Origin: Posidonia oceanica
Taxonomy: Eukaryota; Streptophyta; Magnoliopsida; Alismatales; Posidoniaceae
Assembly (NCBI GenBank): GCA_037176725.1
Contig: JAZBRS010000057.1
Span: 88,805,501-88,869,500, forward strand
Direction of reading: 5' to 3'
DNA length: 64,000 bases
Below the pieces are notes generated by a model, which worked only from the letters and a program-made list of their open reading frames with translations, searched no databases and had not been told where the DNA came from. This document shows, in pieces, positions 1 to 11,200 of the stretch. Position 1 is the stretch's first letter. Each line of letters starts with the position of its first letter. The position numbers and the translations under genes are program-made.

Positions 1-480
1 ATTAAGATATATCAAAAATTGAAAATCTATATAAAGATCCATGAAAATATGAAATACTTATTTAGTTTGAAAACTTAGATCTAAGGTTCTTGATCTTAGG
101 AACTTATCATAAGTTGAAATAAAATTAAAAAAATCAGTAAATATTTAAAAGAACAATAAAAATCATGATAAATCAAAATAAAATTTAAAAAATCAAGGGA
201 ATTTTTAAAATCTAATAATTGCAAATAAAAATTAAAAAATCAGTAAATACTTAAGAAGTTAATAAAAATCACGATAATGTGAAATAAAATTTAGAAAATA
301 AGGGAAAATTTAAAATCTAAAAATGGACAATAAAATTTTAAATATCATGAAAAACTTAAAAAGTTAATAATTAGAAATAAAATTTTAAAAAGATAAGAGA
401 CATTTTTAAAAAGTCATGAATTTTTTTAAATATGAGGAAACTAAATCTCATTGATTCCATATAACTTTCTTATTTCAGCT
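1..480. repeat. AT-rich degenerate tandem repeats in the hAT copy 1 leader
   Basis: Imperfect ~60-70-bp units built on AATAAAATTTAAAA and AATCATGATAA words are repeated several times before the transposase ATG. The homologous position in hAT copy 2 also holds a tandem array (36070-36460), though with a different unit. I see no coding potential. Confidence 0.55.
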
Positions 481-506
481 TCATAATGTCTTTGTCTAGT
501 TATGAT

Positions 507-1283
507 CATGGTTACAAACATCGGCCCGTGTCGGCGAAATTTCGCCGACACATGTCGGAAATGCAAAATAGGGAAACGACATTAGGGAATAAATCGGTGA
601 ATGCTGGATTTCGGTGGTAATTTCGGTCCCAAGTCGAGCATGTCGACCATGTCGACCGACACGCTGAGTTTTTACAACACGAGAATGACGTGTCGGTCGA
701 CATGTTCATTTTTAGTACCGACACGGGCGAAATTTCGGTCTTAGGTTTTTTTATGTTTTTTTTTTGTCCTTTGATATTAATAACTTGATATTACATAAAT
801 CTAACCTAATAATACATTTATCTAACCTAATAAAACATAGATCTAACCTAATGATTCTATAAAATCTATAAAATCAGTAAAATCAAGATACTCATATAAT
901 CGAGACTCCTATGAACTCTGTGAAGTGGCAACATCTAGGTAATCCTCAATCAGATTCCACATATCCAACACTTAAGTATTCTCTTAACTTTATTTATTAA
1001 GTATTTTTACATATTATTTATGCTTCAAAATATCTGTATTAAGTCCATATAGTGTATTTCAACATGATACATGTTTAGAAAGTTGATCTAAGTAGTTTTA
1101 AATGTAGATTATTATTTACTTTAGCTTATCCTAGACTTTCAAAGCAAAACTCGAAGTTTTTTAACTATTTTCATGAACTTCCGTAAAATTACCGTGTTTC
1201 CACCGACATTTCCACCGATATCCGACACGTTTCCTATTTCTATCGGACCGAAGTCCGACACGACATCGATGTTTTGAACCTTG
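507..1283 (+). mobile_element. 777-bp MITE of hAT family A nested in the hAT copy 1 coding region
   Basis: Starts CATGGTTACAAACATCGG and ends with the inverted CAAGGTTCAAAACATCGA. It is flanked by GTTATGAT (499-506) and GCTATGAT (1284-1291), an 8-bp target duplication with one mismatch. Its left ~230 bp match the 5' subterminal region of the large copies and its right ~300 bp match their 3' region, so it is an internal-deletion derivative. It interrupts codons 7-8 of the host element's transposase. Confidence 0.8.
528..551. repeat. 24-bp perfect palindrome in the hAT subterminal region
   Basis: Arm GTGTCGGCGAAA (528-539) is followed immediately by its exact reverse complement (540-551). Related but imperfect copies occur near 44480 and 21616. 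It lies about 20 bp inside the element end, where hAT transposases are known to bind subterminal repeats. A binding role here is inference. Confidence 0.75.
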
Positions 1284-4200
1284 GCTATGATAGATCTCAA
1301 AGTAGTGGAGACCGTAATGAAGGTACTTCACTTAAATCTGATGATTCTGGTTGGTTGCATGGAGATTCTGTTGATGGAGACACAAAAAACTATATGCAAA
1401 TATTGTGAGAAGAAAATGATAGGTGGTGGTATAACAAGGTTGAAGCAACACCTTATTGGAGGCTACAGTAATGTTAGTAAATGCAAGTCATGTCCTTCTG
1501 CAGTACATGATCAAATAAGGGCATTATTAAAGGACACAAAAACCAAAAAAAAGTGAAAAGAAAATCAGAGAAGAAAGGTTCAGTCGGGCTTTATTCAATG
1601 AAGAATATGTAAGGTATCAGTCTATCAACATATCAGACTCAGAAGATGATATAGTATATCCTCCAGATTGTGAAAACAGTCAAAAGAGAGATGTACAGAA
1701 GAGCAATGATAGAGTCAAGAACTGAAGACTGGAACAGGGATCAACTCCAAAGATTCCATGATTTGGGTGGTATGCCCCCTAAAAGTGGAAGTGGCAGTTG
1801 CAGTAGTATTCATACTTCACATAAGGATAAAGGCAAAGGCAAAGGCATTGCTGGAATGTTCAGAACATATAGTCAAAGATATGATAGTCCAGATCCAGTT
1901 ACAATCCAAAAAGAGAAGTCAAAGCAAAAAACTATCAAAGGCATATTTGGAAATGCAAGAGAGAAGGTTGGTCAAGCTGTGGCAAAATATATGTTCATTA
2001 ATGCTATCCCAGTAAATACTACAAAGGGACCTTATTTGCAACATATGCTTGATATAGTAGCAAAAGAAGGTACTGGAATCAAAGCACCAATAGATTATGA
2101 AATAATTAATAAGTACCTAAAGTCAGAGAAGGAAGAGTTAGAAAGTTACATTAATAGCTTAAAACGACAATGGCCAACTTATGGAGTGACTATCATGTGT
2201 GATGGTTAGACAAGTACGACTAGAAAACAAATCATCAATTTCATGGTTTATTATGATGATTGTACTATTTTCTTGAAGTCCATTGATGCTTCTAATGTTG
2301 TTAGAGATTATAAGTACATCTACAAGCAAATGGATTAAGTGATTAAATAAGTGGAAAAAGAAAATGTGGTTCAAATTGTTACTGATAATGGCAGTAAAAA
2401 AGACTGGTGAAAGAATTATGTCTAAGTATGGAATCTATTGGACACCATGTGCGGCTCACTGCATTGATCTATCACTTAAAGATTTTGGAAAGACTAAGTT
2501 GGTAGAGAAGATAGTAAGGAATGCAAGGATTATAACCAACATCATTTACAATCACTCCTACATATTGGCATTTATGAGGACACCCGAGTGTTGTAGTGGT
2601 GATTTGATTCGTCCAGGAGTCACCTAATTCGCCACCAACTATATTGCTCTCCAAAGTATACTTGATAAAAAAAATGAATTGAAGTATATGTTTAATTCTC
2701 AAGTGTGGTACAAGTACCATAAGAGCGATAGTCTAATTGGTAGAAGAATTAATGCAATAGTTAATAGCACATCATTTTGGGAGGATACCAGAAAAGTAGT
2801 AAACATCATGAAGCCAGTTTCGAAAGTCCTTCGCTTGGTAGATGGAGATAAGAAACCTACCATGGGCTTTTTATACGAGGCAATGCGTTTGATGAAAGAT
2901 GCCGTAAATAATGCAGCACCTAGATCTTCAAAAGTTTATCAGAAAATTATAGATGAAAGATGGAATAGGATGCTTCTTCATCCTTTGCATGAAGCTGGTA
3001 AGCATTTTAAAAAATACTCATATAGATTCATATTTTTCATTATTATGCTAATATAATTGTTGAATGACTTCTTCTTCTCATTGTAGCACATTATTTGAAT
3101 CCTCGCTTCCACTACGGTCATGGCATCGAATGACATCATTAAGAGCTGTGATTAGAAAGTTGGAGCCAAATATTGATGTTCAAGTACAAACACCGAACGA
3201 AATCAAATACTTTAGGGACCAACTTCTCTCATTTGGAGATCGCGCCACAATTGCTGCTCGTGACACGATGACTCCAAGTAATGATTGTAACATCATTTCT
3301 TTTACTTTAAAACCTTAAATGATAATATGATTATTAATAATTAAATATCATATTTGAGGTGAATGGTGGATGCTTAATGGAACAGATGCTCAAAATCTGA
3401 GAAAAATTGCAGTAAGGATTCTCTCTCAAACAGCATCAACTTCAGGTTGTGAAAGTAATTGAAGTACATTCAATCTCATTCATACAGAGAGAAGAAATAG
3501 ATTGGGAACATCAAGATTGAATGACTTGGTCTTCGTACATTATAACATGAGATTGAGAATGAAACATCTCAGAGATGGAGAAGAAAAAGAACAATTGGAT
3601 CCGATTGATCTTGCATATATATATAATGAAGATGAAGATGATGATCCTATACTTGAGTGGTTATAAGAAAATGGAGAACCAGTATTAGATGAAGAAAGTG
3701 GTCGACCAAGTTCTAGAATTGCTGAAAAGATGGGCATTAATGTAGAAGAATACATTAGTTCATCAGAACATTCTCGTGGTGGAACTCCAAGCCTAAGGGG
3801 CGAGACAGACGAGGATTCCATACAACCACCAGGCAATGATGAAGGTGGTGGTGGTGGCGATGGAATTCCAATTGCAATTGAAGAGCCACAAGGAGAAAGT
3901 GAAAGGCCACTTAGTCCATTCACTGGAGAGGATGCATTCACGCATGCTACACAAGATGACGATCATGGAGCCCGTCGACCATCAAGGATGGAATCTTACA
4001 GTATCATTATAGAAGAAGACATCGTAAAGACACGGCAAGAGATTCAGACTCTTGGAGCAGTCATACCAGAGGAAGTTTATTAGAGTCACTTGACTTTCTA
4101 AGCATTCGTGATCCTACAGACTCCTATGATTACAGCTCTTTCGGAGGTGATTCTTATGAACAATCTAAAATTAGATGCACGACAAATTCATCTGCCTATG

Positions 4201-4824
4201 CTCCAAGTCAAGAAAGTCAATGGGATATCAACTCCATCTTCAATAATGCACCACCACCAATAAAATACGAACAATTGCAACAGCCTCAAATAAATTCCTG
4301 AGCCAGTATGGATTCAACAATACCCACCAATGGGATTCCTAATACAGCTACCACTGTCAAAATATCATTACTATATTGCTGAATACCAAACATATTACAA
4401 TCATATGTCTTGGAACAGCTACGTGTTGTGGAGAGAGTCCCAGATTTGACAATAAATTCATCATGACCACAACATGGTTGAACAAGAAGAAGAAGATTTT
4501 GATCAACCAAGACATTCTTTATGGTATTAAGCATATATAAGGTAACTTCTATAAGCACTTTTATTTTTAAACATTTATTAAGCATTTTTTATACTTCAAC
4601 ATGTTTGTATTAGCCTATATAGCATTTTTAATATGATACATGTTTAGAAATTGAATCTAAGTAGTCCAAGATGTATATTACTGCTGACTTCAACTTATCT
4701 TAGAGTTGCAAATTGAAATTCGTAGTTTTTTTATCATTTCCGTGAACTTCCGTAAATTTACCGCATTTCCACCGAAATTTCCACGAAGTCCGATACGTTT
4801 CCTAAACCGACATTTAGAACCTTG

Positions 4825-5139
4825 TCAGCATATATGAAAAAGAGGCCCTTCCGTCCATGCAATGTTATTCAAGTTAATTGTTATGTTCATATATACTTTC
4901 ATTACGTTCCAAGTATAAAATAGCACAATATGTTTAGATTCACATGCTTGTGAAGAAGAAACAATGTAAATGTAAACAAGTGAGTAAAAACTAGACAATT
5001 GACATCTTTATTATCTTATCTTCTAGTTCGAAATATGCCATCATTCAATCAAACCTTAGTCCAGCAACATAAAATTACGGTCTACAACACAACATATTCA
5101 GGAAAACAGAATATTGATAAGTAAATGAAATAAATTTTC
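4825..5139. other. Intron 14 sequence, no feature seen
   Basis: AT-rich single-copy-looking sequence between hAT copy 1 and the LTR-like fragment. No exon of the WDR6-like gene and no repeat was recognised. Confidence 0.5.
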
Positions 5140-6150
5140 GTGATCAAGTCTTGACCAGGAGCAGGTTGATATATCAGAGGAATGACTGGGCCTAAGTCAG
5201 GCTGAGCATTGGCAGACACGCATCTGACCTGGATTGAGATATGGGTTAGGTTTTTGAAATCATACCCTACCCATTCCACTATGGGTTCGGTCTTGATATG
5301 GGCATGGGCTAGGCCCAAGCTGGGCCCAAGCCCAGCTAACCCCTAGTGGAACTACCAGAACTCAGCCGCAAAGATATTGGGCCCAAATCCAGCAGAAGCC
5401 CCAGCAGCCGAACACATCGCTTGGCCACGAGCCCCAGTTTCTGAAGAGGAGTCCAAAGGTGAATTCACCGAGCAACAGCATTCATCCTGAGCCTGGATCA
5501 AACTCTCCAAGAGATTCATAGTTGCATTAATTATAGCTTCCTTTTTGTAGACAAAGATGATCTTTCATTCCAAGAGCCTTGGTATGAAAACCTACGAACT
5601 GGTAACTTCCAAAATTCAGAGAAACCCTGGAGTTAAAGGTGGACTAGCTCGTCAGAGGCCACCAGGCTGTTCAGCATTGGCGGGCAAGAAAACCAACATA
5701 GAGCATAAGATCTCCCTATTGGCCAAGAGACCCAAGCAGTCACCGACAATCCTCAAGGGACACTCCGAGGACGACTGAGTAGCAATCCTAGGAGAGAGAA
5801 AGCGAAAAATCAGGAATCGTCCACGTCCTCCATCTCAAATATCTGCAAGGTTAAGTTATAAATATGCAAGATATCACTCTCTCACTCTACCCTAAACCTG
5901 ATTTTCGCCTTTACCTAGTGTCGACTAACTCGAGTGACGGAGGGTCCCCGATTGATCAGTCGGCGCCCTTTTGACTGCTTGTTCTCTCTCTTCCAGGCTT
6001 GCCCAGACATACCTCCTACCGAGTAGTTCGAGCAAGCCTTCCCCCCTCAGGTGGTCTGACCCTCACGAAAGGCCTGCCCAGCTTGAGAAAGGGGCAAGAT
6101 CATGTCTCAAGCCGGTTTCGTATCAAATACAGGTCCTAGGTTAAAAATAG
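5140..6150 (+). mobile_element. LTR-retrotransposon remnant (LTR-type promoter and leader)
   Basis: More GC-rich than its surroundings. It carries GGCCCAAG-type repeats at 5290-5330, a TATA-like TTATAAATATGC near 5855, and the leader block ACTCGAGTGACGGAGGGTCC near 5930. Leaders of this wording (CTGACTTGAGCGTCGGAGGGTC) are common in plant LTR elements, from memory. A degraded primer-site-like TTTCGTATCAAATACAGG follows near 6115. No coding domain is present. Ends and target duplication were not found. Confidence 0.4.
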
Positions 6151-8075
6151 CATGTCTAGTAGACAACATCAGAGAGCATTGAACACAAAACATAGCACTA
6201 CAACTTACACCCAATAACTTGGCAACTAGCACCCACCATTCACTAAGACTCAAAACCAAAGAGGAAAAAGAAAGGAGATGGGTTGATAGTCGGAAATCAC
6301 CATGGATGATTCAAGAGGTGCTGGAGCCTTCACCTACTCATTTTCCATTGTCGAAATTGTCATATGATTCAATGTCACATCTCAGTAAATATTATATTTG
6401 TTTAACTTATTTTGCTTTTCAGATATATGGTTTGTGTCCTCGTGTCTTCTTTTAAGAGTTCACCATGACAAACATCACGTGCCCATGTCTGACACTGTGT
6501 CCATGTCCACAAATCATAGATGGAAAACTACACATGAAAAGTTTCTCCAGGAACCACAAAAAGTACATGTTTGACACTCGTGTCTTCATTCCAGTCTGCA
6601 TACCATCATTTTCAAAACCAACATTCTTTATAAAAAGTACACTGAGAAAGAAGAGAATGTCTTCAAGTAGAATACCTTGGATAAGGATCCTAGGAATAAC
6701 AAAAACGTTGAAAGTGCAATGACCAAGGGTTGTTACCAATTATGTACATCAACTTACCCATATATTTACCAGCTATATTCCAAAAATTGTTACAAGAGAT
6801 TAAACTATCACAAACATGCAACTTTAAGGGATAACATAGAGATATGAGCACATAGCTGAGCCTAAAAGATTAGAAGGCAGTGCAAGTGCCACAAACTAGA
6901 TAGTAACCATGTGAATGACTTGATAAAGCATCCGTTGAGACATAGAGGTGCTCTTGTCGTTAAACCATAACAGCTATGTCTCCCATGTTTAATCCTTGAA
7001 TTTAGGAAGGGGTGTCCAATCATCCTTTTAATCAGGACAGAGTACTATTAAAGTTTAAATGGGTTTACATGGAATATAATAAACAAGAAGCAGCATGTTA
7101 TTGTCTAATACAAAATCCAAACTGAAGATCAAAGTTCCTCCACAAATCAGTTCTACAAAGCGAGGCATTTGTTGATGGATCAGAGAAATTTTAAAGTTTT
7201 ATACCAGTTCCTCAAAAAAATTCCTAAAAGGGGAACAAGTAAGGACATTGACCATTAAACTTTAGGCATATATCTAAAGATATCCAACCCATACCCACAC
7301 GACCCAATTGCAAGAGCACAGCTCTAGCAAGTGTACGGGGCCATCAGACTACATCTAGCCATAAGAAGAATGCCTTGTTTATTTAACCTACTTTTTGGTC
7401 TTCAGCACCGTCCATCACTTCAAAGTACAATGATTAAGTAGAGATTATAGTGTACACTCAGTCAATAAGTTCTACACTTGATTTGCTACAACTTTATTAA
7501 TCAACACAAACTTAATAAGGCTTCATTCATCAATATATAAATTACAAAAGGTACTCAAAGAGAGACAACTCCCCAAGTGGGAGTAGGTGTCCAATTAAGT
7601 GTATATCTGCCAACAAAAACACCTACTTAAGTCCAAAATCCGTAAGTGGATATTTAAGGTCAAAGCATGACAATTTCGGCATGAATGTGGCAAGAATTAC
7701 TTTGCTTCAAATGAATGATAGAATGAACAAGTTACAAATCAACCAATAGTAGAGAGTCCATGCCACATTCTATTTTAGTAGAGCAGCAAAATCAGATGCC
7801 ATGAATAAAACACTAATTTTTGAATGAGTGGATAGAATGAACAAGTACAATCAACACAATTATAAAAAAATAAAGCTATAGGAAAACACTAGTTCTTTTT
7901 TTTCAATACATAGAACATAATTCAATCACTTTGATTACGAATACAACTCAACTTCTATTAGTAAATAGTGCAGTTAGAATAATAAGCATAACTGAAATTT
8001 TGTATCCTAAAATTGTCAGTCAACCAAAATTGACAGGAAAGGCTTTGTAATTATAAAAAATTAAAGAGAACCTAC
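6151..8075. other. Rest of intron 14 as seen here, no gene recognised
   Basis: AT-rich sequence without a supported exon. A block at 6465-6600 has repeated GTGTCC/GACACTCGTGTC words recalling the hAT family A ends, but too degraded to call. No C-terminal WDR6 exon was found on the minus strand. Confidence 0.45.
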
Positions 8076-8254
8076 CTTGTCAGTCGCACCATTCCATCTT
8101 CACAACCAGTTGCGATTAAAAGGTCTTGTACTCCAGAAGATATGAAATGCAGAGTGTGTATTTCTCTACCATGAAATTGCATGTGCAGAACTTTAGAAAA
8201 TGTCTTCCTTCCAGTAGATGGCACCCAAAGCCTATGGATGTGGATGGTGTTATC
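8076..8254 (-). CDS. WDR6: WDR6-like exon 14 (residues 753-811), last exon in the window
   Basis: Acceptor TTCCAG|GATAAC, donor ACAAG|GTAGGT. Encodes DNTIHIHRLWVP, HMQFHGREIHTLHFIS and LLIATGCEDGMVRLT, the last being a WD blade. It ends two bases into a codon, so more exons must follow. I searched 1-8075 on the minus strand for the expected C-terminal blades and found none. Confidence 0.87.
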
Positions 8255-11200
8255 CTGGAAAGGAGGTGAAATTTTAAATTTCAATAGTGAAATTTGTTGT
8301 AGTAGCAATAAGCCAGAGGAATAGTACATGTGTAGCATACACTATGCATCAGCCTAGAACAGTAAATTCATAAGTAGGAAATTAGACTTTAAGCAAATTC
8401 AGTTGTTTACAATAAGAGAAAATTTATTTCATATAACAGCTGAAGAGAAAAGTATAATCAAAGAACAGCCTCTTATAAATAAAATAAGAGAGCAAAATAA
8501 AAAACCGGAAGGATCAACATAGCGAAATCAGTTGTATACAGTATAAACTTCTTGTGCTTAATATTGCTTGCAAAGGTAAATTAATTAGAAGTGTCAGATT
8601 TGTGGACTATACATTTGATTTTCAACTTTTAAACTGTTTGTGCTAGCAGAAATTAGATTCAAATGCCAAAAGCCAGGCCTTTTTGCGGGCACATCATCAG
8701 AGCAAGGTTGAGAATCGAACCATATTTGCTGTTGTGGAGGGGATATGCTGGCTAGGGTTGGTGATGATCAAGCTAAGGCAAGCCTTCATGATTGGCTTAA
8801 GCGTTTGTTCTGTCTGGTTTTTGTTTTTACTTGTTTTCTTGCTTTTGCTCCTTCATGATTGGCTTAATCATTTGTTAACCGTCTGGTTTTTGTTTTAACT
8901 TGTTTTCTTGCTTTTGCTCCTTCGTGGTTGGCTTAATCATTTGTTAACTATCTGGTTTTTGTTTTCACTTGTTTTCTTGCTTTTGCTTATCTCCTTTATA
9001 ACCTTTCTGTGTACTTGGGCTTTTGTTTTCAATAAAATATTTTGCTAACCGCTCGAAAGTAAATAAATAAATAATGAAGTGGGCAGAAGTCTGTTCTGCT
9101 AAGAAGAATGGTGTTGAAGATCACAGCCATCAATTCCAAGGATACATTTATGTTCGAATGTGCTCCCACAAGCATCAGGTTGATGGACTCCAGTTTAAGA
9201 TATCTCTGTTTATAGTAGGATTTCATTTTGTGATTTAAGATTAGTTCTGGGGTTTGAATCTATTTAGGATTAGATTTGGTTTATTGTTATTTAAGTGGCA
9301 TGTGTGGCCCTAGAGAACTCAGCTTGATGATATTAAATAATCTTGATTAGTATCTCCCCTCTAGTTTTCTACTTCATCCCCTTCTTTTTCTTCGTCTGTC
9401 TTCTTCCCTTTTCTTAGTCTAGATCAAATGGGAAGCTGGGTGCATTGGAACCACGCAACAAGAATATGGTCTTCTTTGAAAATGGTTGTGGCACATTCTC
9501 ACTGAAGAGCAGGGAACCTGTTGGCCCACAATCAACTGCAAATATGATGGCTGCACGTTGCTAACAGGCTCCAGTCCCCATCTGGAAGAGAATCAGAACC
9601 TCAGAGGATGGAAACCACATCTGTTCAAGGCATGGTACCGACTGTCGACACATAAAGGTTTTTCAACTTGCCGACAAAACACAGATACGATATCGACATG
9701 GTATTTTGTAAAAAAGGTGATTTTTTTACTGCATTTCCATCGACATGACACCGACATGGCCAATATATCGCAGACATGTGTCGGGTTTTTCATCTTACTA
9801 AAATATGACACGAAACCGATATTTAAAACTATAGTTCAAGGAACATAAAGGAGATGGATTCGCTACAAAGTTTTGGACAGATAATTGAATTGGTGAAGCT
9901 CCCAAAGTTCAAAATGCTGATTTTATCTCGGATGGAACTTCCGTCCTTCCAAAATAGGAGCACGACGGGCATCCATGGAAATATCGATGGAAGCATGGTA
10001 AAACCATAGACACACAGAAACTACATTTTCAACTTGAAATTGAAATTAAGTTATAATATGCAATAATACACGTCTAGGACTGCTTAAGTTCATAGCATAG
10101 ACATGTATTACGTAGATGTACACCATGTATTCAGAAAATATTAAAATGGATATCTTTAGTTATTTTTAGGAATTTATTTTGAAAACTTTCATTTATCTCA
10201 TTTGTTTTATTAACTACATTTTTAGCTATATATAAGTATAACAAAGTTTAAAATCAAAAGTGCAAGAGGGTCTAGTTTTAGTTTTTATTTGTCATAGATT
10301 TAAGTTTGTTAAAATAAAATAAAACTGTTTCTTTTTCTTTTTTGTAACTTTTTTTTTAATAACATCAAAAAAATTTCAAAGTTTTAAAAAGACAGAAAAC
10401 GGTCTCTACGCGGATTGGGTTTCTACATGTTTTTTGAAAAAACAGGTGTTTAAATGGGCATTTAATGACAAAATGGTTATGTTGTGGATTAGAGAAAATG
10501 ATTATGATCATTTCATTGATAGGGAGAGATTACATATATATAGGGGTAACTAACTATATGGATATCCAATAACCTATAAAACCCCCATATAATACAACAG
10601 GCCACAAGATAATTCTAACACTCTCCCTCAAGTTGGAGCATATATATTAGTGATACCTAACTGATTAAAAAATGACTCAAACACTCCAACACTCAAACCT
10701 TTGGTAAAGACATCTACAAGTTGTTCAGATGACGGTATGTACTGAGTAGCAATGATCTCTCTCATTACAAATCACATACATAATGACAGTCAACCTCTAT
10801 AAGCTTTGTACACTCATGAAACGTCGAATTATTAGTAATGAAACTTACTGCATAGTTATCACAATGCATAGACATGAGCATTCTGCCTCTGCACTAGATA
10901 TAAATACAACATTCGACTTTTTACTTCACCATGTGATCAAATTTCCTCCTACGTATGTGCAATACCCTGAGGTTAACTTTCTGTCTCCTTTATTACCAAC
11001 ATAATCTAAATCTGAATATGCTTCTACTTCGAGGTGTCCATTCTTTTTGTAAATCAGATGCCCTTGATGTACGCTAATACATGGAGAGCACCCAACCAAT
11101 GGACTACTCTAGGCTCATACATAAACTGGTTGAGAAATCCCACTACATAGGAAACATCTAGACGAGTAACTGTCAAATAAATCAACTTTCCAATTAGTCG

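Larger units (their letters stand above)
486..4530 (+). pseudogene. hAT transposase copy 1, BED finger to dimerisation domain, broken
   Basis: The ATG at 486 begins SLSSYD, then is cut by the MITE at 507-1283 and resumes with RSQSSGDRN. A frameshift precedes the BED zinc finger (CKYCEKKMIGGG, RLKQHLIGG, VSKC near 1395-1490). A DUF659-like transposase core follows (GQAVAKYMFINAIP, DYEIINKYL, VTIMCDG near 2190). The catalytic-core region reads TPCAAHCIDL (2445-2470) and YNHSYILAFMR. The hAT C-terminal dimerisation domain is at 3360-3580 (GEWWMLNG, RNRLGTSRLNDLV) with its CERNW box changed to CESN plus a stop. A long low-complexity acidic tail ends near 4530. Several stops and frameshifts rule out activity. 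Confidence 0.8.
1..4824 (+). mobile_element. hAT transposon copy 1 (family A), 5' end outside the window
   Basis: An autonomous-type hAT element that has decayed. The right end reads TTTAGAACCTTG at 4813-4824. This is the inverted form of the family end CAAGGTTCTAAA seen also at 48838 and 24724. Inside, in order, are an AT-rich 5' leader (1-480), a broken transposase (486-4530) and a 3' subterminal region rich in CCGA/TTTCCACCG motifs. The left end and the 8-bp target duplication lie beyond position 1. It sits inside intron 14 of the WDR6-like gene, opposite in strand. Two further large copies of the same family are at 32419-40372 and 44448-48838. Confidence 0.8.

Noticed and set aside
3540..3941. 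133-codon Ser/Pro-rich minus-strand frame
   Set aside because: Antisense to the acidic tail of the hAT copy 1 transposase.
5082..5318. 78-codon minus-strand frame as a possible C-terminal WDR6 exon
   Set aside because: No WD motif, no convincing acceptor or donor, and the sequence is GGCCCAAG-rich LTR-like material.
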